From assembly GCF_937934665.1 (NCBI RefSeq), contig NZ_CALGYW010000104.1, positions 1-22,544 on the forward strand: a DNA stretch of 22,544 bases. The letters run 5' to 3'. The notes under the pieces were generated by a model. The model did not search any database. It was not told where the DNA came from and saw nothing but the letters and a program-made list of their open reading frames with translations. The DNA comes from an uncultured Anaerococcus sp. (GTDB lineage Bacteria > Bacillota > Clostridia > Tissierellales > Peptoniphilaceae). This document shows positions 1-7,788 of the stretch, piece by piece; within the stretch, counting starts at the first letter, position 1; each line of letters opens with the position of its first letter. Made by a program: the position numbers and the translations under genes.

Positions 1-11
1 CGAGGTATCTT

Positions 12-1181
12 ATGTTTTATTTAGGTATTGATATTGGTAAAAATACTCATGTTGCATCACTTATGGATGATAAGAAAAAAGTTGTTTTTAAGGCTTTTTC
101 TTTTTCAAATTCTATTGATGGGGTTGAAAGTTTAATCTGCAAATTAGAAAATTTCAAAAATGAACTTGAAATTGGTATGGAAGCTACGGGTCATTATTGG
201 TTATCTCTATACTCATATCTTGCCCAAAAAAACTTCACTGTCCGTGTTATCAATCCAATCCAAACTGACGGTTGGAGGCAAGGTATTGAAATCAGAAAGA
301 GAAAAACTGATATTATTGATTCTCTTTTAATAGCGGATCTTATTAGATACGGTGATTTTGTTGAAACTTCTTTGTCTAACGAGGACTATTTGTCTTTGAG
401 AAATCTTTCCAGATTCAGGTCTTATCTCGTATCATCAATTGGTGATCTTAAAAGAAAGACCATTGCTCTTTTAGACCAAGTTTTCCCTGAATACGCCCCT
501 TCTTTTAGTAATATTTTTGGAAAGACTTCTAAAGAAATACTTTCAAATTTCTCTACTCCTTCAGACTTTGAAGATATCAATTCTGAAGATTTACAATCTT
601 TTTTAGATAATGTTTCCAGAAAGAAGTTTGCATCTAAAAAACTTGAAGAACTTTCTAAGAAAGCTTCTAAATCTTTTGGCGTTAATTTCTGCATGGATTC
701 TTTCAGCTTACAAATCAAAATGCTTATCGAGCAAATTTCTTTTATTCAAAATCAAGTTTTAGATGTTGAAAAAGAAATTGAAATTTTACTTGAAAAACTC
801 AACTCTCCAATTACTACAATTCCAGGTATTGGTTCTGTTAATGGAGCTACAATACTAGGCGAGATTGGAGATATTAAAAGATTTTCTAATCCTTCAAAAC
901 TTGTTGCTTATGCCGGAATTGATGCAAGTATTTCTCAATCAGGAGAGTTTGAATCTACCTCTAATCATATGACTAAAAGAGGTTCTCCTTATTTAAGACG
1001 TGCTTTGTTTCAATCCGCTCTTAGGGCTGAATTTTGTGACCCGGTTTTTTCTGATTATTACCAAAAGAAAATTGCAGAAGGAAAGCATCATTTAGTTGCA
1101 ACAAACGCTGTTGCTAGAAAGCTTTGCCATACTATTTTTGCTGTCTTAACTAAAAATGAACCTTATCAACAACAAAGTTAG
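12..1181 (+). CDS. IS110-family transposase (DEDD RuvC-like recombinase)
   Basis: This 389-residue protein is full length for the family and appears intact. The N-terminal RuvC-like domain shows the expected acidic tetrad: D7 in IDIGK, E57 in GMEATGHYW, and D100 and D103 in KRKTDIID. A helical linker follows (about 150-265). The C-terminal Transposase_20-type domain begins with a helix-hairpin-helix-like stretch (TIPGIGSVNGATILGEIGD, about 269-287) and continues with VAYAGIDASISQSG. S310 of that stretch is the likely catalytic serine, by analogy with IS621. IS110 recombinases cut and rejoin DNA under guidance of a structured bridge RNA. The start is supported by GAGGT just upstream. It is transcribed towards the phage fibre genes, with a terminator-like hairpin after its stop. 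Family assignment is firm; subgroup (IS110 versus IS1111) is not resolved. Confidence 0.93.
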   Translation: MFYLGIDIGKNTHVASLMDDKKKVVFKAFSFSNSIDGVESLICKLENFKNELEIGMEATGHYWLSLYSYLAQKNFTVRVINPIQTDGWRQGIEIRKRKTDIIDSLLIADLIRYGDFVETSLSNEDYLSLRNLSRFRSYLVSSIGDLKRKTIALLDQVFPEYAPSFSNIFGKTSKEILSNFSTPSDFEDINSEDLQSFLDNVSRKKFASKKLEELSKKASKSFGVNFCMDSFSLQIKMLIEQISFIQNQVLDVEKEIEILLEKLNSPITTIPGIGSVNGATILGEIGDIKRFSNPSKLVAYAGIDASISQSGEFESTSNHMTKRGSPYLRRALFQSALRAEFCDPVFSDYYQKKIAEGKHHLVATNAVARKLCHTIFAVLTKNEPYQQQS

Positions 1182-1224
1182 TTTTTGCTTGATTTTGAAA
1201 AATTACAATCCAAAAATCAAAAAC
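1181..1224 (+). repeat. Imperfect inverted repeat directly after transposase stop
   Basis: GTTTTTG at 1181-1187 is the reverse complement of CAAAAAC at 1218-1224. An inner ATTTTG (1192-1197) can pair with CAAAAAT (1211-1217) if one A bulges. The structure starts on the last base of the transposase stop codon. It may be part of the right-end structure of the IS or a weak transcript-end hairpin; the sequence alone does not decide. Confidence 0.45.
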
Positions 1225-1230
1225 TTTTCT

Positions 1231-1269
1231 AACCCTATTTTTTTAGTCTTAAATTCTAGGGGGTTTTTT
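1231..1269 (+). terminator. Probable intrinsic terminator after transposase
   Basis: CCCTA (1233-1237) can pair with TAGGG (1257-1261), or AACCC with GGGTT, followed on the plus strand by six T (1264-1269). The loop is long and A/T-rich, so the hairpin is modest. It would stop plus-strand IS transcription before it runs antisense into the fibre genes. Confidence 0.5.
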
Positions 1270-1375
1270 CATGCTTATTTTTATTCAGTTTTTATCAATA
1301 TCAATCCTTATATTTTTTTTCGTTTAAACTCTTGACTTTTAATAGTTAGTCTTTCTTTTAAGGAGGTTAATTCTT

Positions 1376-1819
1376 TTATATACTTTTGATTTCTTTGTAG
1401 TACCCCCCCCCGACTGAAAATGCGTTGTTTTCAATGTTTATATCACTATTATTAGGGATATATACTGTGCTTTGATTGCCTTCTTCTAACTTAATTTTGT
1501 CTATAGAGATTTTATATTTTTTATACCTATCGACATTATATAAAATTAGTTTATTGTGTACTTGTCCTTCTCTTCTAATATCATAAACAAATGTACCTAT
1601 GCATTTGTCACCATAATTATTAGCATTACCAAAGCTACCTCCATTAGATACGCTATTAAAAATTTGAATAAATGGGGCTTCATTAAATTCTCCATAGACT
1701 GTTATAGTATATGATTCACCGACTTGTAAACTTTCTGATAACGATAATTCAATTAGCTCATAATCTTCAGTTGTAATCTTTTGATTACTATTTAATACTA
1801 AATTTTCATTTACAATCAT
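1376..1819 (-). CDS. Putative tail fibre / baseplate tip protein with poly-G tract
   Basis: This is a 147-residue protein read from the ATG at 1819. That start is preferred over the upstream TTG because AAGGAGGT lies just before it, inside the end of the previous gene, and the ATG overlaps the previous stop as ATGA. The protein is rich in Asn, Tyr, Ser and beta-prone stretches (about residues 20-125) and has no family motif I can name. Last position in the tail operon suggests a receptor-binding or fibre-accessory role, which is inference. The end reads SVGGGYYKEIKSI, and the three glycines are encoded by nine consecutive G. A one-base slip there replaces the last eight residues with a 20- or 31-residue tail. 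No terminator of its own is obvious on the minus strand before the IS. Confidence 0.7.
   Translation of the reverse strand: MIVNENLVLNSNQKITTEDYELIELSLSESLQVGESYTITVYGEFNEAPFIQIFNSVSNGGSFGNANNYGDKCIGTFVYDIRREGQVHNKLILYNVDRYKKYKISIDKIKLEEGNQSTVYIPNNSDINIENNAFSVGGGYYKEIKSI
1403..1411 (-). repeat. Homopolymer of nine G (minus strand) in fibre gene
   Basis: The plus strand shows nine C at 1403-1411, read as three GGG glycine codons eleven codons before the stop of the last fibre gene. Such a run is exceptional in this AT-rich region and is the length at which slipped-strand mispairing becomes frequent. It may be a phase-variation tract or a hard-to-sequence site. Confidence 0.9.
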
Positions 1820-2874
1820 AAAACCTCCTTCCAATCAAAGTCCCAAACCTTAACAGTCTTATCCCATGCTTGGACAGTAGATATAACTATTTCATGTGAG
1901 TTTTCTAGGTTTACTTCTGCACTATAGTGTCTGGTTCTATTTTCAAGTTTTGATACAAATCTTTGATTTTCATCTGTACCATCACCAACCCAAAAGAAAA
2001 TATAATTATCAAAGGTTGGTTCTTCGCATTGAGCCTTAAAGTATATTCTAGCTTTTTGTACAGTATCTGGGATTGTGTAAGTGGTTCCTGCGTTTTTTAC
2101 TCTTACACCTACTTCTATGTCACTTCTAAATAGTTTTCCGCCGTTATCTACTAAATCTTTTCCTGTATCTGCTAGATGGGCAAGGGCAACCATAGCGTCA
2201 TTGTATGTTTTTTCAATGTTACTTATTGATGCTTTTTCATTGATTTTTTCATCAAAATTATAGCTTTCTATAGCTTTTTTTGTTGTTAAAGGTGTCATGA
2301 TTCTTTTATCATCTGTACCTTCTAAAGCATCAAATTCTGTGGCTCTTTTAAGGTCTTCCTCTAGAGTTGGCAAGGCTAAGTTTTTAAATCTTATTAATTC
2401 TTCATCGCTAAGATTATCTACAGTAACTATTCCATCTTTACCATTTAGGACTTTAAATTCAGTATTACCATTGGCATCTGTTATGGTTACTAAAGTTCCT
2501 TCTGCTTGACTTTCACTTTTTACAGTTGGGCTAAATCCGTCTTTGCCGTCAAAGTAATCTTTTCCTTTAACCGGTGTATATCCATCTTTACCATAAGGAA
2601 TTTCAGCTTGTTTGTCTCCATCTTTATCGGTGATTTTTATAAGTAATTTATTTGATTGATCTTCGGTATTAATTATGGGACTAATAGCGTCTTTACCTGA
2701 TGGTATAATGATAGAAGTTTGCTTTTCGTTATCAAAAGTAATTTTTGTATCACGATTTTCAAGAACTTCAATTTTTTCTATATCTAAGGGCTTTCCTTCT
2801 TCGCCTTTAATGCTAGCTATATTAAGTGTTAAGCTTTTATTTTTCTTTTTTAAAATTAAATCATAACTACTCAT
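1816..2874 (-). CDS. Tail fibre / baseplate protein with GxDG collagen-like segments
   Basis: This 352-residue protein starts at an ATG that overlaps the end of the preceding gene by 8 nt. After a beta-rich N-terminus it carries glycine-lysine-aspartate segments (GKDGYTP at about 95-101, GKDYFDGKDGFSP at about 104-116, GKDG at about 145-148). These short collagen-like or beta-spiral motifs recur in tail fibres of Firmicutes phages. A predicted helical stretch (about 155-240, with NLSDEELIRFKNLALPTLEEDLKRATEFD) probably trimerises. The C-terminal 100 residues are beta-rich and may form the receptor-contacting head. Its stop overlaps the next start as ATGA, indicating translational coupling. 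The fibre assignment rests on motif and position; the receptor is unknown. Confidence 0.75.
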   Translation of the reverse strand: MSSYDLILKKKNKSLTLNIASIKGEEGKPLDIEKIEVLENRDTKITFDNEKQTSIIIPSGKDAISPIINTEDQSNKLLIKITDKDGDKQAEIPYGKDGYTPVKGKDYFDGKDGFSPTVKSESQAEGTLVTITDANGNTEFKVLNGKDGIVTVDNLSDEELIRFKNLALPTLEEDLKRATEFDALEGTDDKRIMTPLTTKKAIESYNFDEKINEKASISNIEKTYNDAMVALAHLADTGKDLVDNGGKLFRSDIEVGVRVKNAGTTYTIPDTVQKARIYFKAQCEEPTFDNYIFFWVGDGTDENQRFVSKLENRTRHYSAEVNLENSHEIVISTVQAWDKTVKVWDFDWKEVL

Positions 2875-3187
2875 TTCTTGTCACGTCCCTTTTAACTTTA
2901 ATATCAGCTAATAAAGGTGTATACACATATGATCTATCTTTATTGCTAATTTCAATATCAAGATAATAGAAACCTTCTAAATCTTTCATCTGATCAGGTG
3001 TAAATTTTAATGTAGTAACTTCTTTTGTTTTTAAAGTCTCTTCAGTTTCCCAGATGACTTCTTCATCAAGGTTTCTTTTGATTGACATTTTTACAATATC
3101 GCCATTAGAAATATCATAATCTTTGTTAAAGATATTTATTTCAAAAGTGTCACCTCTTACTGTTTCTAGTATTTCATTACAATACAT
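2867..3187 (-). CDS. Small baseplate-associated protein (BppU N-terminus-like)
   Basis: This is a 106-residue protein starting at an ATG with AAAGGTG upstream. It is nearly all beta-prone, beginning ILETVRGDTFEINIFNKD and continuing with FYYLDIEISNKD near residues 75-85. The pattern resembles the N-terminal domain of phage baseplate upper proteins, which anchor fibres to the tail tip. It sits between the endolysin and the GxDG fibre gene and overlaps the latter by 8 nt, consistent with an adaptor between baseplate and fibre. The resemblance is by pattern only. Confidence 0.55.
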   Translation of the reverse strand: MYCNEILETVRGDTFEINIFNKDYDISNGDIVKMSIKRNLDEEVIWETEETLKTKEVTTLKFTPDQMKDLEGFYYLDIEISNKDRSYVYTPLLADIKVKRDVTRNE

Positions 3188-3197
3188 ATCATCACCT

Positions 3198-4472
3198 TTA
3201 ATTTTTAAAGTTTACAAAAAAGCCTTTTTCTTTGACTTTTTCTTTTGTAGTGTTATTTTTCTTTGCTATAAAGTCTATTAGTTCTTCATCTGTCACTTTG
3301 AAAGTGTCGGTATCTTCTACCTTTTTTATATCTTCGCTTGTACTTGTTTGATCCTTTTTTGTACCGTTAAGTCCCATTGATGATATTTCTTTTATATAGT
3401 CCCTATAAACTCTATTAAGGTCTAAGTTACCATTATAGCCTGGGACTTTTCCTGTGTTTGTATGTTGCCACATATCATATTTTCCGTTGTAGTTTGGAAC
3501 TGGGTTTGTTGTGTAGTTTGCAAGCCGGAAGGTAAATTCTTTTTTAATAAAGTCTTGAACCTTTGTATTTAAAAAACTAATATTACAATAAAAGCCTACA
3601 TAGCACTTCTTTTTTTCTAGTTCTTTGCACCAATAATAGATAGTTGTTGATATATCTTTCATTGATGTTTTCATTTGTTCTTCGCTTTCCATATCTACAA
3701 AAATTGGTAAATTAAATGTTTTATCTTTTATTAAATCGTAAACAAAATTAGCTTCTTTTATTGCTTCGTGTTTGTTTACCGCTCTTGAAAAATGATAAGC
3801 TCCTAATGGAACTTTTCTTTTGGATAATTCTTTGTAGTGCCTTTCAAAGTGCTTGTCTACTTTTAGACTCTTATCTTTACTATAGGTATATGAGCATCTT
3901 AATATAGCTCCGTCTATGTTTTTTGCCAATGTGTCATAGTCAATCTTTGATGGGTCTTGCCATTCTGATATATCTATTACTCTATTGAGTATGGCCTTTT
4001 TTGGTGTAACTTTCTTTTCTTCAAAGTCTTTTATAGGTCTAAAATATCTTTCGTTATTACTTCTATATTTGTCTAGATAATAGGATATATAGGAGTTTTC
4101 GTCATTGTAGGATATACCGTTATTTGTGTAATTTGAGTGTACTATTCCATTTTTCTTATAAAACATTCCTGTGTGACCTGCTGCTCCTAAGCTTGTCCCT
4201 TCTCCTCCTCTTATAAATATATCTCCTGGGCTTACTTCGCTATAGTTATATATTTCTTTAAAATATCCTTTTCTTGCAAGGGCAAAAAGGTCTTCTGTAT
4301 TTCCTATATGTTGATTTTTAGGCAAGAAACCTCCTGCTATTAGTGCATAAAAAACAGAAGATGAGCAGTCAAAACCGGGATTTCCGTATCTATTTATCAT
4401 TGAATAAGGGAAATTCCCTTTACTGTGATGATGATTTTCAAACCGTTTTAAAGACTTATTTATATCAGCCAT
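3198..4472 (-). CDS. Bifunctional endolysin: amidase_5-type domain plus GH25 muramidase
   Basis: This 424-residue peptidoglycan hydrolase has two catalytic modules. Residues 1-150 match the phage peptidoglycan amidohydrolase (Amidase_5, NlpC/P60-like) fold, with nucleophile C36 in FDCSSS and H100 in AAGHTGMF. Residues 160-362 match glycoside hydrolase 25 lysozymes, with D167 in VIDISEWQ and the acidic pair D260 and E262 in FVDMESEE. The C-terminal 55 residues form a polar linker and a short helical piece (VTDEELIDFIAKKNNTTKEK) that may help wall binding but matches no binding domain I can name with confidence. There is no signal peptide, so release through the neighbouring holin is expected. 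The start overlaps the holin end by 8 nt and has AAAGGAGAT upstream. Confidence 0.92.
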   Translation of the reverse strand: MADINKSLKRFENHHHSKGNFPYSMINRYGNPGFDCSSSVFYALIAGGFLPKNQHIGNTEDLFALARKGYFKEIYNYSEVSPGDIFIRGGEGTSLGAAGHTGMFYKKNGIVHSNYTNNGISYNDENSYISYYLDKYRSNNERYFRPIKDFEEKKVTPKKAILNRVIDISEWQDPSKIDYDTLAKNIDGAILRCSYTYSKDKSLKVDKHFERHYKELSKRKVPLGAYHFSRAVNKHEAIKEANFVYDLIKDKTFNLPIFVDMESEEQMKTSMKDISTTIYYWCKELEKKKCYVGFYCNISFLNTKVQDFIKKEFTFRLANYTTNPVPNYNGKYDMWQHTNTGKVPGYNGNLDLNRVYRDYIKEISSMGLNGTKKDQTSTSEDIKKVEDTDTFKVTDEELIDFIAKKNNTTKEKVKEKGFFVNFKN

Positions 4473-4884
4473 TTAAATCTCCTTTCTTCTCTCTTTCTTG
4501 TAGTTGCAAAAATGTATCTTTTAATTTGTCTGGGACTGGAAGCCCTAACTTTAAAGAGTTTTCAAATATCGATAGCCCCTCATTTGCTAGATAAAAAAAG
4601 ATGGTCGCTGTTCTAATAGCTTCATGAGTATGTAAAATATCTTTATCTACCATGTGTGCTATTGCTACCATCATAAACATAAGAAGTTTTTTAAATATTC
4701 CTTTCGTACCTATCCTACTTGACAATTTCTTTTCAACTACAGCAACCATTAGTCCCGTGATGTAATCTATAACCGCCATTAAAATTAATGCATTTAAGAA
4801 TCCATCTACTTCTCCTAAAATGTATCCTAACCAAGCTCCTATCGCTGATAATATCCGCTTAATAACCGTTAAAATATTTTGCAT
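4465..4884 (-). CDS. Phage holin (toxin secretion / phage lysis holin family)
   Basis: This 139-residue membrane protein resembles the Phage_holin_4 family. Hydrophobic segments lie at about 7-24, 29-50, 64-80 and 92-107, joined by short charged loops. The signature region VIDYITGLMVAVVEKKLSSRIGTKGIFKK (residues about 38-66) is typical of the family. The C-terminus is charged (QLQEREKKGD). It would permeabilise the host membrane at the end of infection so that the endolysin can reach the wall. It overlaps the endolysin start by 8 nt, and its ATG shares one base with the stop of the preceding 51-residue ORF. This gives a coupled holin-endolysin cassette placed between the Tal and fibre genes. 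Confidence 0.9.
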   Translation of the reverse strand: MQNILTVIKRILSAIGAWLGYILGEVDGFLNALILMAVIDYITGLMVAVVEKKLSSRIGTKGIFKKLLMFMMVAIAHMVDKDILHTHEAIRTATIFFYLANEGLSIFENSLKLGLPVPDKLKDTFLQLQEREKKGDLNG

Positions 4885-5039
4885 TATTCTACCTCTTCGC
4901 CTTCATTATCTTTCTTTTCTAATTCTTTTATTTTATTATTTGCAGCATCAAGCTTTACATTAAGGATAATTTTATCGTCAATTAATTTTGATACTATAGC
5001 ATTGTAATATTTAATAATATCTTCATAATTTACCTCCAT
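4884..5039 (-). CDS. Small hypothetical protein between Tal and holin (51 aa)
   Basis: Reading from ATG at 5039 gives MEVNYEDIIKYYNAIVSKLI and on to a lysine/glutamate-rich helical end, KELEKKDNEGEEVE. AAAGGAGAT lies about 6 nt upstream, and its TAA overlaps the holin ATG by one base, so it is almost certainly translated. It has no transmembrane segment and looks like a short coiled coil. Small ORFs (XkdX-like and others) are common at this point of siphovirus operons, but this one cannot be placed in a named family from sequence alone. Confidence 0.7.
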   Translation of the reverse strand: MEVNYEDIIKYYNAIVSKLIDDKIILNVKLDAANNKIKELEKKDNEGEEVE

Positions 5040-5062
5040 GTTTTTATCTCCTTTCTTTTAGC

Positions 5063-7132
5063 CTATCGTGCTAAATATGATACTGTTCCAAATTTACTAA
5101 CTGCTACAACTCCGTCACTTCTAAACTCAAACCATGTACTACTAGTCCGTTCTATCCTTGTTGCTTTTGTTCCGTCTGTATAACTTATATATTTAAGAGA
5201 AAAACTTTCGCCTGAATTTCCAAGTAAAATATCTCCTCTATTCATAACAAGGTCGTGACTGTTCATATTTATATCATTATAAAAGTTATTATTACCTCTT
5301 GCAGTAAAATTTCCTCCTATTGAAATATTTCCGTCTACAGTTAAAATTGATCCGCTTTTTATTATTAAAGCACTATTTATTTTTAATCTTCCGTATATTT
5401 CTCTAATTCCAAAATCTATGTCTTCAGCTATAGTTATTGGATATCTTTCTTTTAAGTTATATTTATCAAATGTTATATATGGAGTATAGTTGGAAGAATC
5501 TCTCCTATAGGATAAGGTCATAGTTCCGTCTGATGGGTAGTGTGCAAGCCTAATATTATTAATTGAAGTGTTTACCCAGTTACCTGTTGTTATACCTCCA
5601 GCGGTATTGCCATATTCGTTGTATAATTCAATATTTGGGCCAGCTATGTGGATAGCTTTTTTATCAGAGTACCTGCTCCAATAAGTTGTTACTTCATTTA
5701 CTTTTAAATTTAAACTTAAAGTATCGACATCAATTTTATCCCCACTAATTTTTACACCTTCTCTAGAAAGATTTATTTGAGATATTATTTTGTCGGCATC
5801 AACTTTATTTTCTACGTCTTTTTCTATTGAATTTATACTTAAATTAATTTCATTTACTCTTTGCTCAATAACTGAATTAGTTTTATCAATTTCGTTTGTG
5901 ACTTTACTTCTAACTCCATCAATATCTTTTACAATTTCATAAGCCTTTTCTACTATAGGCTTTGTTTGTCCTGTTTCTGGATCTACATAGGTTGTGCTTT
6001 CTGTTATTGACTCTCTTATTTCATTATCAGTTTGTATTCTTTCAGTTTTATATGTTTTAAAAGAATCATCTGTGTATCTTTTTGATGTTTCTACACTTTC
6101 TCTTATTTGTCCGTCTATAGCTTCAAATTGAGTTCTTGTGTATTCCCACATTTGTTCGGTTAATTCTATGTTTTTTTCTTCGTCATCTATTAAGTCTTGC
6201 GGTTTATTATTTAATATAATTTCATTTTCTAGTGGGTTATCTTCATAAAAAATAGCCTTAATTATCTTAAATTTTTCTTTAACCTTTCTATGACTATCTA
6301 TTAACCAAACATAATCTAATAGCTTGTATTCATTTTTATAAGCGTTTATAGTTGAATTTAAGTCCTGCACTTCTAATTCAATTGTTAAGGTTGGCCTTGA
6401 TAAAATATCAAGCTTTTTTTGTGCATCGTTTTTTAAGTTTTGAATATTTGTATATCTTTCATCTTTCCAATAGTAGGTTATTAGTCTATCAGAATAAGAG
6501 TTATTTTCTAGATAGTCTTTTCCGTCATTTATTTGATTAATTTTAAGGCCATTCATTCCTTCTGGTATAATTCTTGTTGCAAATTCAAAACTTTCTACGT
6601 TTATATCTTGTTTATTTATATTAAAATCAGACATAAAATAAGAACCTAGATCACTTCCTAAGTCCTTTCCTATAGTTAATATTTTATTGTAGTTATCAAG
6701 CCTGTATTCTACATCATATTTTTTTATGCATTCCTCTAAAATTTCAAAACTTTGTCTATGTTCTGCCTTTATAGTTCTGTTTTCTTTTATATCTCCAACT
6801 ATATTTATTTGCCAACCTATAGGCTTAACTTCATTTAAAACATAATCTATCTTTTTATAAGGGTAGTCACCTCTAGTATTAAACTGATACCAATCTCCTA
6901 TATCTTGATGACATTCTATCCTATAAGTATTTGCTAAATCTTCTATATTTTTCACAATATAAAATTGCTTATTAACCTCAATTATCTGTTCATTGAAAAA
7001 TAAATATCTATAATCTTTCGGAATCTCAAATTTAATTATATCAAGCTTATTTCTTTCAAAAGTTGTACTAAATTCATTGTAGACCTCAAAAGTTGTGTAA
7101 TTATTTTTATCATTTAACTTATAAACTAGCAT
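5063..7132 (-). CDS. Tail-associated protein Tal / phage minor structural protein (tail tip)
   Basis: This is a 689-residue tail tip protein. The N-terminal 310 residues (MLVYKLNDKN onward, with the IIKFEIPKDYRYL and LLDYVWLID regions) resemble the phage minor structural/prophage tail endopeptidase N-terminal fold, which forms the hub below Dit. A long coiled coil follows (about 318-445, rich in QI, EI and VEN patterns). Next is the segment ISQINLSREGVKISGDKIDV (450-469), a recurring signature of Tal/Gp58-like proteins in Gram-positive phages. The rest (470-689) is beta-rich, with repeated short strands suggesting a fibre-like C-terminus. No protease motif is recognised. Its ATG overlaps the Dit stop by 7 nt. 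Confidence 0.85.
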   Translation of the reverse strand: MLVYKLNDKNNYTTFEVYNEFSTTFERNKLDIIKFEIPKDYRYLFFNEQIIEVNKQFYIVKNIEDLANTYRIECHQDIGDWYQFNTRGDYPYKKIDYVLNEVKPIGWQINIVGDIKENRTIKAEHRQSFEILEECIKKYDVEYRLDNYNKILTIGKDLGSDLGSYFMSDFNINKQDINVESFEFATRIIPEGMNGLKINQINDGKDYLENNSYSDRLITYYWKDERYTNIQNLKNDAQKKLDILSRPTLTIELEVQDLNSTINAYKNEYKLLDYVWLIDSHRKVKEKFKIIKAIFYEDNPLENEIILNNKPQDLIDDEEKNIELTEQMWEYTRTQFEAIDGQIRESVETSKRYTDDSFKTYKTERIQTDNEIRESITESTTYVDPETGQTKPIVEKAYEIVKDIDGVRSKVTNEIDKTNSVIEQRVNEINLSINSIEKDVENKVDADKIISQINLSREGVKISGDKIDVDTLSLNLKVNEVTTYWSRYSDKKAIHIAGPNIELYNEYGNTAGGITTGNWVNTSINNIRLAHYPSDGTMTLSYRRDSSNYTPYITFDKYNLKERYPITIAEDIDFGIREIYGRLKINSALIIKSGSILTVDGNISIGGNFTARGNNNFYNDINMNSHDLVMNRGDILLGNSGESFSLKYISYTDGTKATRIERTSSTWFEFRSDGVVAVSKFGTVSYLAR

Positions 7133-7788
7133 ATAATCCTACCCTCAAATTCAAGCCTACAAGTAAAATCACCTTGACCTGTAATTGATATATTTAAAAC
7201 GTCATTTATATAAGGAAATTCGATTAAATCTATATTATTTAAACCTTGACTATCACTGATACCTTTTTCCGCATCTATAGTTAAGTTTCCATTTAAATTA
7301 TTTATTTTAATATCACTATTAAAACCTTTTATTAAAATATTGCTTCCATTTCCTTTTAAAATAAGCCTTACAGGAGTTTTAAAGTTACCTAAGTTTTCAA
7401 TGAAATTATTTTCATTTAATGCAAGGTCATAGGATTGAGTATAAAGTTTGGCGATAGCTTTTCCTTCATACTCTACCTTTTCAAAAAAATACATAGTCTC
7501 TACTGATTTTTCTAAGAACCTTCCTTCATAAAAAACTCTACCGTCAAAGGATATTGAATTAAGTTCTAATATTTTTGATAGTTCGTTTCTGTGTTTTCTT
7601 ATACATTCTTTATTGCCTTTATATTCTATAGTAAAAGATATAGGAGTAAGACCTGTCTTTAGATCACTATAAAATACATTTCCATTACCAGATATAAATT
7701 CATTTCTTTTCATTTCAGCATTATGAATTTCTGGATAGGCTAAAAGATGGGCATTATATCTTTTTAGTATTTGTTTTAACTCTATCAA
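7126..7788 (-). CDS. Distal tail protein (Dit)
   Basis: This 220-residue protein lies between the tape measure and Tal, the invariant place of Dit in siphoviruses. The start is a TTG whose last bases overlap the tape measure stop (TTGA), with AAAGGAGGAG directly upstream. The N-terminal half contains the Dit-like strand pattern (NEFISGNGNVFYSDLKTG at about 29-46, YKGNKECIRKHRNELSKILE at about 56-75). The C-terminal half is beta-sandwich-like (VRLILKGNGSNILIKGFNS). Dit forms the hexameric ring connecting the tail tube to the hub and is the assembly base for the tape measure complex. The family call depends partly on context. Confidence 0.83.
   Translation of the reverse strand: MIELKQILKRYNAHLLAYPEIHNAEMKRNEFISGNGNVFYSDLKTGLTPISFTIEYKGNKECIRKHRNELSKILELNSISFDGRVFYEGRFLEKSVETMYFFEKVEYEGKAIAKLYTQSYDLALNENNFIENLGNFKTPVRLILKGNGSNILIKGFNSDIKINNLNGNLTIDAEKGISDSQGLNNIDLIEFPYINDVLNISITGQGDFTCRLEFEGRIIC

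Larger units (their letters stand above)
1..1269 (+). mobile_element. IS110-family insertion sequence (left end outside window)
   Basis: The transposase CDS, its ribosome binding site (GAGGT about 6 nt before the ATG) and a 3' hairpin/terminator region define the visible part of an IS110-family element. The left end lies before position 1. The right boundary cannot be fixed, because IS110 elements usually lack terminal inverted repeats and target duplications; 1269 is only the end of the terminator. In the IS110 subgroup a long non-coding end just upstream of the transposase encodes the bridge RNA, so that RNA would be outside this window. The element is oriented against the phage late operon. 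Confidence 0.75.

Noticed and set aside
1361..1368. AGGAGG on the plus strand as a ribosome site
   Set aside because: No start codon or open frame follows on the plus strand. It lies in the 3' region of the minus-strand fibre gene.
1376..3187. Diversity-generating retroelement acting on the fibre genes
   Set aside because: No reverse transcriptase, template repeat or adenine-biased variable repeat pair is seen in the window.
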